7,616 nucleotides of DNA from Bacteriovoracaceae bacterium (GCA_007116425.1 SKIL01000240.1:1-7616); one strand, 5' to 3'. Counted from the stretch's first letter, positions 1-7,059 are shown. Notes: generated by a model not told the origin, from the letters alone. Translations and numbers: made by a program.

Positions 1-387
1 GGCTTTGCTTCACGAAATTTTTATAGTGGTTTTTTGGCGCTTGTCCACACTCTTGCCTACCGAGATCAGTTTTTTAATCAGGAGGAAATACAAAAACGAG
101 CAGAGAGTATTCCTATTCAATCTAATAACTTGCACGCTTATGTTACACGTTGCTCATTTCAACCTAGCTGGTTTTTCGATGCATTAAAGAATTCTTCTCC
201 AAATATTTCCGCGCTTAATCGCCACTTTTTACGTCCTGAGCGCAATTACCCTAGAGGGTCTATTGTTTTTAGTGATGTGAATTTAACAACTCAAAGATAC
301 ATCCGAGTTCCCGTGGATAGAATTCCTCACAATCACCCTAATAATTGGGATCGATTTGTAAGGGGTCATAATTGTTCAACGAGATAA
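1..387 (+). CDS. C-terminal part of an unidentified protein (possibly the tail of a lytic-transglycosylase-like protein)
   Basis: Frame 1 is open from the first base of the window to a TAA stop at 385-387, giving 128 visible residues. The gene therefore most likely starts to the left of the window; the TTG at 34 is not needed as a start. A stop-free run of this length is unlikely by chance in AT-rich DNA. The first residues read GFASRNFYSGFLA, which to my memory resembles a segment found after the SLT-type catalytic domain in some murein lytic transglycosylases; no catalytic residues are in view, so this is only a hint. The rest is polar and rich in Asn, Arg and Pro, with two cysteines (visible residues 51 and 125) that could form a disulfide if the protein is exported. 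No membrane segment is seen. Its last 22 bases overlap the 3' end of the convergent gene on the other strand. I am fairly sure it is coding and unsure of its function. Confidence 0.65.
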   Translation, partial: GFASRNFYSGFLALVHTLAYRDQFFNQEEIQKRAESIPIQSNNLHAYVTRCSFQPSWFFDALKNSSPNISALNRHFLRPERNYPRGSIVFSDVNLTTQRYIRVPVDRIPHNHPNNWDRFVRGHNCSTR

Positions 388-2579
388 GTATCCGGAGAGC
401 AGAAGGTTTGGATGTAATCAGAAGATCCGTTTGAGTATTCAACTCTTATGTTGATGACTCCCTGTAGATCTCCCATAAAAAATGCATTTGATGTAAAATC
501 ACTTTCGTACTCAGAAAAGACTCCATCCTTATCGAGGTAAACTTCTTCTACATACATTGGCCCTGAGAATGTTTCACCTTCATAACTTATACGCTCAATT
601 TCCTCTGAGAAGTTTAATTGAACTAAACATCTACCGGCCAACTCACTTGTTCTAAATGCATCAAATACATGATTTACAAAGTTTTGTGAAGGCAGCTCAA
701 TTCTTTCAAGGCCCTCTGATACACCCGTCATCAATATCGGTCCAAATGAGTTTATTTCATAATAGCGTCTCATTGTGACAGGTCTCATCGGCCGATTAAT
801 GCCATATCTATTTAACGCAATTCTTTGAGTGTTCGACTTTTGATTGAAGTAGTTAACATTTTGATGTGGTATCGTCAGATTTTGTGCCTGTCGCGACATA
901 ATATTTCTTTCAAATAATTCGATTTCTTCTCTTCCGTGACTATTCATCATTCCTACAGCATAGGTTAATTCATCTTCTACTAAGTGCACGATATGATCTG
1001 CGATCATGCCTATATCTGTATAATAGCTAATCAGTGTATTACCAGACTCAACTCCAATATAGAGGACATATCTATAATCTTCCTCTTCATTTTCTATGAT
1101 TTGAAAGTAGCGATCCAAATAAATAATCTCTTCATAGTGTGCATCAATCTCGGTATGAGCTATTGTTTCATCAATCTCTACCAAAAGATTTGCTCCAAGC
1201 CCTCGCAAACCTCTTTCTTCTAAAAGCTCATTAAAACGAAATTGCTCAAACATAGGGACTGGTTGAACAAAAGAGCCTCTTTCAATATAGAGCTCTGTAT
1301 TCATTCTTAAATAACCACTTCTAATGATCGTTGCCCTAACTACGCCTGAATTAGCTCTTAAGTTTTTATTTAAGACTATTTCACCATCTACACTATGTGA
1401 GTAGTCATTCCGGTCATGACCTGAGATAAATTCAAAATTACTAATACTTCCGCCCTGACTATCCATGTCCAATCCGATTTTTACCTCGAATGGTCTTACT
1501 GTCAGCTGACTATTCATACCCTCAACATTATCTGCATTATTAATTGCTGAGCTTATAACACTTGCATAGTCATCTACATCTGAACGATTTCGTTGCTGTT
1601 GTGTATTTTTCATTGCCGCAATAATTTCATCTGGAATTGATGAAGTGTCTATCTTGTCACTTGTTTCTTTCACTTCTCTTTCTAATGCACGACCAATCGT
1701 GTTTTGCACATTTGATGAAATCTGAACATTTGGAAGATCTCCCATATGCTGGGCAACCCTAATGTCCATTTTAGCTTCTATTTTTTCTTTAACTTTTGTT
1801 TCCTCTATCAATGTCTTTTCTTGTGATGCATGAGATGCTTGCGATGAGTAGTCAAAAACGACGAAGTCATCATCTTCAAACTCATCCACTTCTTTTTTCT
1901 CAAAAGACTTGGCGGCAATAACTTCTACACTATCTTCAAGAATCTTATTGTCTTGTTTTTTATTTTTATCAATTTTAAGTGCTTCTTCATTTCTCATGGC
2001 GATTATTCTCAACTCTTCTTCTTGTCTTAGCTGAGCAAGTACACCACTAATATTTTGCCTCTGATATGCAATTTCTGCTCTTGTATCTTGAATCGTCGCT
2101 GCTAACTTCACTGTATCAACACTAAATCCATTATGGTTTCCAACATCTCTTGTGTTTAGTGTAGGTCTTGAATCTACAGTCACCTCTAAAGGCTCTGATT
2201 TAATTTCCAGGCTTACTTTTGGTAGAGCTGGCTTCTTCATCTCTACGACGTGAATTTCTTCCTTAACAACCTTTTCAGTAACTACAGTCTCTTCAGCTGC
2301 TTCTTTGTTAATACTGATCTTTATTTTTTCGTTTTGAGGAATTTGAATCTCATAGCTTTGTAGTTGAACTGTCTTACTTAATACTTGCTCATTGTTTTCC
2401 ATTAGCTCTAAAAGTGCATTAGAGGCACCTTCTATGGCCTTTAGATCAACCTGCTTAATGTTTTTATCATGCTTATATAGATCGAATTGTGTGTGTGCTG
2501 AAATCACGTGAACGTGCAGTCCTAGAGCGACTAGAGCAACAGCAAAGGTGAATAGAGATTGGCGGTAAAACTTTTTCAT
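366..2579 (-). CDS. Large exported protein of unknown function (737 aa)
   Basis: I do not recognise the family. The start ATG at 2579 is secure at the 5' side because an in-frame TAA lies two codons upstream, and it gives a classic signal sequence: positively charged MKKFYR, a hydrophobic stretch at about residues 8-28, and a possible signal peptidase I site after Ala28 (I-S-A). An uncleaved membrane anchor is the alternative. Residues 30-350 are polar and rich in Glu, Lys and Val, with probable helical or coiled-coil stretches (about 155-215 and 255-310) and an acidic-aromatic cluster at 230-244. Residues 355-737 look like beta-rich globular domains with many alternating hydrophobic/polar segments. 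The only two cysteines, C651 and C727, are both near the C-terminus and may form a disulfide in the periplasm. No catalytic motif, lipobox or transmembrane barrel pattern is evident. It follows the atp terminator, so it is probably transcribed on its own, and its 3' end overlaps the convergent gene by 22 bases. It is certainly coding; periplasmic or cell-surface location is inferred from the signal sequence. Confidence 0.9.
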   Translation of the reverse strand: MKKFYRQSLFTFAVALVALGLHVHVISAHTQFDLYKHDKNIKQVDLKAIEGASNALLELMENNEQVLSKTVQLQSYEIQIPQNEKIKISINKEAAEETVVTEKVVKEEIHVVEMKKPALPKVSLEIKSEPLEVTVDSRPTLNTRDVGNHNGFSVDTVKLAATIQDTRAEIAYQRQNISGVLAQLRQEEELRIIAMRNEEALKIDKNKKQDNKILEDSVEVIAAKSFEKKEVDEFEDDDFVVFDYSSQASHASQEKTLIEETKVKEKIEAKMDIRVAQHMGDLPNVQISSNVQNTIGRALEREVKETSDKIDTSSIPDEIIAAMKNTQQQRNRSDVDDYASVISSAINNADNVEGMNSQLTVRPFEVKIGLDMDSQGGSISNFEFISGHDRNDYSHSVDGEIVLNKNLRANSGVVRATIIRSGYLRMNTELYIERGSFVQPVPMFEQFRFNELLEERGLRGLGANLLVEIDETIAHTEIDAHYEEIIYLDRYFQIIENEEEDYRYVLYIGVESGNTLISYYTDIGMIADHIVHLVEDELTYAVGMMNSHGREEIELFERNIMSRQAQNLTIPHQNVNYFNQKSNTQRIALNRYGINRPMRPVTMRRYYEINSFGPILMTGVSEGLERIELPSQNFVNHVFDAFRTSELAGRCLVQLNFSEEIERISYEGETFSGPMYVEEVYLDKDGVFSEYESDFTSNAFFMGDLQGVINIRVEYSNGSSDYIQTFCSPDTYLVEQL

Positions 2580-2739
2580 TAATTACGCGTATTTTTCCTT
2601 GATATATCTCTTTTAATTCAACCATTTATTATCTTTTTTTCAAGGCATATACAGTTTTTTCCCCTTTTTTGTGAGTGCTCAAATGACTAACCAGAGCCTG
2701 TTTCGAGCATTTTGAGTTGAATAGTCACACATTGATAGC
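2580..2739 (-). promoter_or_regulatory. AT-rich leader expected to hold the promoter of the 737-aa protein gene
   Basis: This spacer lies between the atp terminator and the start of the exported-protein gene, so the promoter should be here. On the minus strand the best -10 match is GATAAT (2633-2628), but no good -35 sits 16-18 bases before it. TTGAAA (2643-2638) is a good -35 match, with only a weak TTGAAT 16 bases downstream. I cannot choose between them. The region also has a 16-base polypyrimidine mirror repeat (2655-2670) and a loose dyad (2678-2727). No open frame of note is seen. Confidence 0.35.
2596..2600 (-). promoter_or_regulatory. Candidate ribosome binding site of the 737-aa protein gene, unusually far from the start
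   Basis: AAGGA is the only Shine-Dalgarno-like sequence before the ATG at 2579, but it is 16 bases away, compared with the usual 5 to 10. The intervening sequence is AT-rich with an ACGCGT in the middle. There is no upstream in-frame start to fit better, because a TAA lies at 2583-2585. Initiation may be weak, or may depend on the unstructured AT-rich leader. Confidence 0.35.
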
Positions 2740-2768
2740 AAAAAAAAGGCCCAAGCAATGCTTGGGCC
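2740..2768 (-). terminator. Intrinsic terminator of the atp operon
   Basis: Read on the minus strand there is a perfect 9-bp stem, GGCCCAAGC / GCTTGGGCC, with a 3-base ATT loop, followed at once by eight T. The stem begins 30 bases after the atpC stop codon. On the plus strand the hairpin is followed only by GATTTCTT, so it should work mainly for the leftward atp transcript. Confidence 0.95.
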
Positions 2769-2798
2769 GATTTCTTAAAACATTTTAACTTAAAAAAA

Positions 2799-3218
2799 TT
2801 AACCGTGATAACTCACAAGCTGTAAACGTAAGCGAGCACGATCAACTTTTCTCTGATATTTCAGAATCTCATCATCATCCATACCATCAGATTGATAAAG
2901 CTTCTCTTCAGCACGCTTGAGTGCAAGCTTAGCTCTTTCAACATCAATTTCTTTACTTTCTTCAGAAGTTGCTGCCAAAATAGTTACTTTATTATCCAGA
3001 ACTTTACACGTCCCTGTCGTTACAGAAAAAAACCGATCAGGATCTTCAGGTCCACCAAAAACAGTAATGATTCCTGTTTCTAATTTTGAAATCACATGCG
3101 TGTGATCCTGAAGAACATTAATCTCGCCTTTTACCGTAGGAACGAGCAATGATTCGGCCGGCACGTCTTTGGCGACGATTTTTGCCGGAGTCAATATGTC
3201 AACTGTATAGTTATTCAT
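2799..3218 (-). CDS. atpC: F0F1 ATP synthase epsilon subunit
   Basis: Epsilon is part of the central stalk. It binds the lower part of gamma and the c-ring, couples rotation, and in many bacteria restrains ATP hydrolysis. At 139 residues it has the normal length. The N-terminal beta-sandwich domain covers about residues 1-85, with the family segment GEINVL at 31-36; the following QDHTHVIS departs from the common PGHAPLL pattern. The C-terminal helical hairpin covers about 90-135 and starts with IDVERA (91-96). This fits the I/L-D-x-x-R-A signature of the ATP-sensing site known from Bacillus epsilon, and E86, R102, R127 and R131 are reasonably placed to match other residues of that site. It is the last gene of the operon, 17 bases after atpD, and is followed by the terminator. 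The ATG start has an AAAAGG 10 bases upstream. Confidence 0.97.
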   Translation of the reverse strand: MNNYTVDILTPAKIVAKDVPAESLLVPTVKGEINVLQDHTHVISKLETGIITVFGGPEDPDRFFSVTTGTCKVLDNKVTILAATSEESKEIDVERAKLALKRAEEKLYQSDGMDDDEILKYQRKVDRARLRLQLVSYHG

Positions 3219-3228
3219 ATGATTTTAG

Positions 3229-3234
3229 CCTTTT
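3229..3234 (-). promoter_or_regulatory. Ribosome binding site of atpC
   Basis: AAAAGG lies just after the atpD stop codon (TAG at 3238-3236) and 10 bases before the atpC ATG. It is a moderate match at the long end of normal spacing. Confidence 0.6.
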
Positions 3235-3235
3235 A

Positions 3236-4657
3236 CTATGACTCTTCTGCCATCTTCTTCGCTTTTTCTTTAACCATATCTAGACCACCAACAAGGTAAA
3301 ATGCTTGCTCAGGTAGATGGTCAAGCTCTCCGTTAAGAATTGCTTTAAATGACTCAATTGTTTCCTTAATATCTACAAACTGCCCAGGAATACCAGTGAA
3401 CTGCTCAGCAACAAAGAACGGTTGTGACAAGAATTTTTGTACTTTTCTCGCTCTCGCAACAACGAGCTTATCTTCTTCTGATAGTTCATCCATACCAAGA
3501 ATCGCAATAATATCTTGAAGTTCTTTATATTTTTGAAGAATTTCCTGAACTCCACGAGCAACTTTATAGTGCTCTTCACCTAAAATATCTGGTGTCAAAA
3601 TTGTAGATGATGACGATAGAGGGTCAACTGCTGGGTAAATACCAAGCTCAGCAATTTGACGCGACAATTCAGTCGTTGCATCCAAGTGAGCAAAGGTTGT
3701 TGCAGGAGCTGGATCCGTATAGTCATCGGCAGGCACGTAAACGGCCTGGATCGAAGTAATTGAACCACTCTTTGTTGAAGTAATACGCTCTTGCATGGCA
3801 CCCATTTCAGTACCTAGTGTAGGCTGATAACCCACAGCTGAAGGAATACGTCCTAAAAGGGCCGAAACCTCAGCACCAGCTTGAGTAAAACGGAAAATAT
3901 TATCAACGAAGAAAAGAACGTCTTGATTTTCTTCATCACGGAAATATTCCGCAATTGATAGACCTGTTAAGGCAACACGAGCACGGGCCCCTGGTGGCTC
4001 GTTCATCTGTCCGTAAACGAGAGCTGTCTTGTCGATAACTCCAGACTCTTTCATCTCGTAGTAAAGGTCGTTTCCTTCACGAGTTCTTTCTCCAACTCCA
4101 GCAAAGACAGAAAATCCACCGTGTTGAGTAGCAATATTGTTAATTAGCTCCATAATAAGAACTGTCTTACCAACGCCAGCTCCACCGAATAGACCAATCT
4201 TTCCACCCTTTAGGTAAGGGGCAAGAAGGTCGATAACTTTAATCCCAGTGAAGAAAGGCTCTTGTTTTGTCGACTGATCTTCAAACTTTGGAGCTTCTCT
4301 GTGAATGCCGTATGACTTTTTAGCGTTAACTGGACCAGCCTCATCAACAGGCTCTCCAATTACGTTAATAATACGACCTAGAACCTCGTTCCCAACGGGA
4401 GTTTGGATGGCGCGACCAGTATTTTTTACGGCCATTCCACGACTCAAACCTTCAGTTGAATCCATCGAGATTGTTCTAACAAGATTATCACCAAGGTGTG
4501 CGGCAACCTCAAGTACTAGATTATCTTCTTTATCGTCGATAACTTTATTAGTTAATGTTAACGCGTTGTAAATTTCTGGAAGTTTACCATTTGGAAATTC
4601 CACATCAACAACGGGACCCATAACCTGCTTTACGACTCCAACATTTCCTTCAGACAT
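3236..4657 (-). CDS. atpD: F0F1 ATP synthase beta subunit (catalytic)
   Basis: Beta carries the catalytic nucleotide sites of F1, making ATP from ADP and phosphate as gamma rotates. The 473 residues match the usual length. An N-terminal beta-barrel (about 1-80) is followed by the nucleotide-binding domain: Walker A GGAGVGKT at 158-165 with K164 and T165, the catalytic glutamate E190 in GERTREGND, Walker B LFFVD at 248-252, the ATP synthase alpha/beta signature PAVDPLSSSS at 342-351, and adenine-pocket Y341. The C-terminal helical domain holds an exact DELSEED at 390-396, the segment that pushes on gamma. All key residues are present. The ATG start has a strong AAGGAG seven bases upstream, overlapping the atpG stop. 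It lies 11 bases after atpG and 17 before atpC. I see no oddities beyond a few local substitutions, such as DATTELSR where DATTVLSR is common. Confidence 0.99.
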   Translation of the reverse strand: MSEGNVGVVKQVMGPVVDVEFPNGKLPEIYNALTLTNKVIDDKEDNLVLEVAAHLGDNLVRTISMDSTEGLSRGMAVKNTGRAIQTPVGNEVLGRIINVIGEPVDEAGPVNAKKSYGIHREAPKFEDQSTKQEPFFTGIKVIDLLAPYLKGGKIGLFGGAGVGKTVLIMELINNIATQHGGFSVFAGVGERTREGNDLYYEMKESGVIDKTALVYGQMNEPPGARARVALTGLSIAEYFRDEENQDVLFFVDNIFRFTQAGAEVSALLGRIPSAVGYQPTLGTEMGAMQERITSTKSGSITSIQAVYVPADDYTDPAPATTFAHLDATTELSRQIAELGIYPAVDPLSSSSTILTPDILGEEHYKVARGVQEILQKYKELQDIIAILGMDELSEEDKLVVARARKVQKFLSQPFFVAEQFTGIPGQFVDIKETIESFKAILNGELDHLPEQAFYLVGGLDMVKEKAKKMAEES

Positions 4658-4664
4658 TGTTTGG

Positions 4665-4670
4665 CTCCTT
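4665..4670 (-). promoter_or_regulatory. Strong ribosome binding site of atpD overlapping the atpG stop codon
   Basis: The sequence TAAGGAG merges the atpG stop (TAA, 4671-4669) with a full AAGGAG Shine-Dalgarno, seven bases before the atpD ATG. A ribosome finishing atpG would sit on this site, which suggests translational coupling. It is the strongest site in the operon, in keeping with the three beta copies needed per enzyme. Confidence 0.85.
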
Positions 4671-5538
4671 AACCCTTAAGTGACTCTGCTCCAGATACAA
4701 CTTCAATTAATTCAGTTGTAATAGCAGCTTGTCTCAGTTTATTCATTTTAATTGTCATACTTCTAATTGCGTCTTTACAGTTTCCAACGGCACTATCCAT
4801 TGCAGTCATTCTTGATCCATGCTCAGCTGCGATTGAGTCAAGCTGTGCGGTCCACAAGCTAGATGTATAAGCTTCTGGGATTAACGTATCAAGAATTTGT
4901 TTTGGATCAGGATCATATTTAAAATCAAATGGAAACTGTTCTTTGAGCGCTTCTTTTTCTTTATTATCTAAGGCCATTGGTAATACTTGTTTTACCGTTG
5001 GTTCAAAGTTAATCGCTGAGTGGAAGATATTATGTGCAACTAATATTCTGCCATACTCACCTGAAAGAAAAGCTTCAGAAAGTTCATCTGCGACTTTCTT
5101 CATGTCTAAAAAAGAGGGATCTGTTTTTGCAAAAGTATAGAATGTTTTTTCTTTTGCTTGTTTTTTAACTAAATCCCTAACTTTTTTTCCAATATAAGAA
5201 ACTTCAATTTCTAAATCAGTTTCATTCAAAAAGGTTTTAACTTTTTTAGCTAACTGGGAGTTATATCCACCACAAAGACCTTTATTAGCAGATAAAACTA
5301 ATAATAGTGTCTTTTTATTTTCTGGTTTTTCAACCAAGTACTCGTGACTATACTCCTCACATAAAGCAGAAACTGTTTTAATTGTTAACTCAAGCTCATT
5401 CGCATATGGACGTGCGTTTTGAATAGCATGTTGTGCTTTATTCAACTTCGCAGCTGATACGAGTTTCATCGCTTGGGTAATCTTAAGCGTTCCTTTCGTA
5501 CTTTTAATTTTACTCTTCAGGTCTTTTATATTCGCCAT
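4669..5538 (-). CDS. atpG: F0F1 ATP synthase gamma subunit
   Basis: Gamma is the central shaft whose rotation inside the alpha3beta3 ring drives the conformational changes of catalysis. At 289 residues the length is typical. The long N-terminal helix has the family pattern ITQAMKLVSAAK (20-31), a central Rossmann-like domain follows with SANKGLCGGYN at 83-93, and the C-terminal helix carries HGSRMTAM (240-247). It ends with ITTELIEVVSGAES at 273-286, which fits the PROSITE gamma signature I-T-x-E-x2-E-x3-G-A. The N- and C-terminal helices form the coiled-coil shaft. There is no plant-type regulatory cysteine insert; the cysteines at 60, 89 and 254 are scattered. The ATG start is preceded by AGGA, part of the atpA stop region, seven bases upstream. 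It lies between atpA (9-base gap) and atpD (11-base gap). Confidence 0.98.
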   Translation of the reverse strand: MANIKDLKSKIKSTKGTLKITQAMKLVSAAKLNKAQHAIQNARPYANELELTIKTVSALCEEYSHEYLVEKPENKKTLLLVLSANKGLCGGYNSQLAKKVKTFLNETDLEIEVSYIGKKVRDLVKKQAKEKTFYTFAKTDPSFLDMKKVADELSEAFLSGEYGRILVAHNIFHSAINFEPTVKQVLPMALDNKEKEALKEQFPFDFKYDPDPKQILDTLIPEAYTSSLWTAQLDSIAAEHGSRMTAMDSAVGNCKDAIRSMTIKMNKLRQAAITTELIEVVSGAESLKG

Positions 5539-5545
5539 GAAGTCA

Positions 5546-5549
5546 TCCT
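5546..5549 (-). promoter_or_regulatory. Ribosome binding site of atpG overlapping the atpA stop codon
   Basis: The junction reads TAGGATGACTTCATG: the atpA stop TAG (5550-5548) shares bases with the AGGA Shine-Dalgarno, seven bases before the atpG ATG. This suggests coupling of atpG translation to atpA. Confidence 0.75.
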
Positions 5550-7053
5550 AGTATTTTTTTGTTTCAAAAAACTCTTTAATTACAGAATCAAGCCTAGAAA
5601 CTACTTCATCACTCATACCGTCTGTTTTAATTTTTTCTAATAAGTCGGCATGACGAGATTTTCCAAAGTCTAAAAGCTCAGTTTCTGCATCTGAAATTTT
5701 ATCTACAGGTACAACATCCATATAACCTTTTGTAGCAGCGTAAATAGCGAACACCTGCTCCTCAACGTTCATTGGTGAATACTGACCTTGCTTTAAAAGC
5801 TCAACAAGTCTTGCACCTCTGGCAAGCTGCTTTTGAGTTGCTTCATCAAGGTCAGATCCGAACTGAGCAAAAGCCGCAAGTTCACGATACTGAGCAAGAT
5901 CAAGTCTCAATGTACCTGCAACTTTTTTCATGGCCTTAATCTGTGCAGAACCACCAACTCGAGAAACTGAAAGACCAACGTTAACAGCAGGTCTTACCCC
6001 AGAGAAGAAGAGGTCTGATTCAAGGTAAATCTGTCCATCAGTAATAGAGATCACGTTTGTTGGAATATAAGCCGAAACGTCACCTTCCTGTGTTTCAATT
6101 ACCGGTAGGGCCGTTAGAGAACCACCACCCATTTTATCTGAAAGCTTTGCAGCTCTTTCAAGAAGTCTTGAGTGAAGATAGAAAACATCTCCAGGGAAAG
6201 CCTCTCGCCCAGGTGGACGTCTTAATAGAAGAGAAAGTTGTCTATAAGCTTGTGCTTGTTTTGTTAAATCATCATAAATGATAAGGGCGTGCTTACCATT
6301 ATCTCTGTAGTGCTCTGCCATTGCACAACCAGTATATGGGGCAATAAACTGTAGAGGAGCAGCATCAGAAGCTGTTGCTGATACAATAGTTGTATAATCC
6401 ATTGCACCTGCATCTGTTAATTTTTGTTGAATTTGTCTTACCGTAGACTTCTTTTGACCAACAGCTACGTAAACACAGATAACACCTTTACCTTTTTGGT
6501 TAATAATAGTGTCAATCCCGATGGCCGTTTTACCAGTTTTTCTATCACCGATGATAAGCTCTCTTTGCCCTCTACCAATTGGAATCATAGAGTCGATCGC
6601 TTTAATACCAGTTTGAAGAGGTTCATGAACTGATTTTCGAGGAATAATCCCCGGAGCTTTAACCTCAACCTGACGAGTTGTTTCAGCTTTGATTTCGCCT
6701 TTTCCATCAATTGGCTCACCAATTGAGTTTACAACTCTTCCAAGAAGAGCATCACCTGCAGGAACAGAAACAATTTGCTCTGTGCGCTTGACAGTTGAAC
6801 CTTCCTTAATTGTGTTATCGTTCGAAAGAAGTGCGACCCCTACATTGTTCGCCTCAAGGTTAAGAACCATACCTTTAGCGCCGCCTTCAAATTCAACGAG
6901 CTCACCGGCCATCACATTTTTAAGGCCAAATACACGTGCAACACCATCACCAATTGTTAAAACTGTACCAACTTCATTTACCTGAAGTTTAGTTTCAAAA
7001 TTAGCGATACGCTCTTTAATAATACTGGTAATTTCTTCTGGATTCATTGTCAT
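5548..7053 (-). CDS. atpA: F0F1 ATP synthase alpha subunit
   Basis: Alpha alternates with beta in the F1 ring, binds non-catalytic nucleotide, and supplies the arginine finger to the beta catalytic site. I choose the ATG at 7053 (501 residues, MTMNPEEITS). A TTG at 7059 would touch the Shine-Dalgarno directly, whereas AGAGG at 7064-7060 is six bases from the ATG; a further ATG at 7047 is possible but spaced 12. In the 501-residue numbering Walker A GDRKTGKT is at 169-176, exactly as in E. coli, Gln200 replaces the catalytic Glu of beta as expected, Walker B LIIYDD is at 257-262, and the alpha/beta signature PAVNVGLSVS ends just before the arginine finger R365. The C-terminal helical domain is complete and ends in KKY. 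It lies 24 bases after atpH and 9 before atpG. Nothing appears truncated or altered. Confidence 0.98.
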   Translation of the reverse strand: MTMNPEEITSIIKERIANFETKLQVNEVGTVLTIGDGVARVFGLKNVMAGELVEFEGGAKGMVLNLEANNVGVALLSNDNTIKEGSTVKRTEQIVSVPAGDALLGRVVNSIGEPIDGKGEIKAETTRQVEVKAPGIIPRKSVHEPLQTGIKAIDSMIPIGRGQRELIIGDRKTGKTAIGIDTIINQKGKGVICVYVAVGQKKSTVRQIQQKLTDAGAMDYTTIVSATASDAAPLQFIAPYTGCAMAEHYRDNGKHALIIYDDLTKQAQAYRQLSLLLRRPPGREAFPGDVFYLHSRLLERAAKLSDKMGGGSLTALPVIETQEGDVSAYIPTNVISITDGQIYLESDLFFSGVRPAVNVGLSVSRVGGSAQIKAMKKVAGTLRLDLAQYRELAAFAQFGSDLDEATQKQLARGARLVELLKQGQYSPMNVEEQVFAIYAATKGYMDVVPVDKISDAETELLDFGKSRHADLLEKIKTDGMSDEVVSRLDSVIKEFFETKKY

Positions 7054-7059
7054 GGCCAA

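Noticed and set aside
5..187. Hydrophobic 60-codon frame overlapping the left-edge gene
   Set aside because: It overlaps the longer frame 1, which is open from the edge to 387 and has a more protein-like composition.
337..350. CCCTAATAATTGGG as a possible terminator for the 737-aa gene
   Set aside because: The stem has only three clean pairs and no T-run follows on the minus strand.
984..1223. Open frame of 79 codons on the plus strand, opposite the 737-aa gene
   Set aside because: The opposing frame is long, has a signal peptide and is continuous; the antisense frame has no Shine-Dalgarno and an arbitrary composition.
4305..4571. Open frame of 88 codons on the plus strand, opposite atpD
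   Set aside because: It is antisense to a fully conserved catalytic gene and is explained by its codon pattern; there is no convincing Shine-Dalgarno and no recognisable protein.
6689..6985. Open frame of 98 codons on the plus strand, opposite atpA
   Set aside because: It is a shadow of the conserved alpha coding sequence, rich in Ser, Pro and Thr as antisense frames often are.
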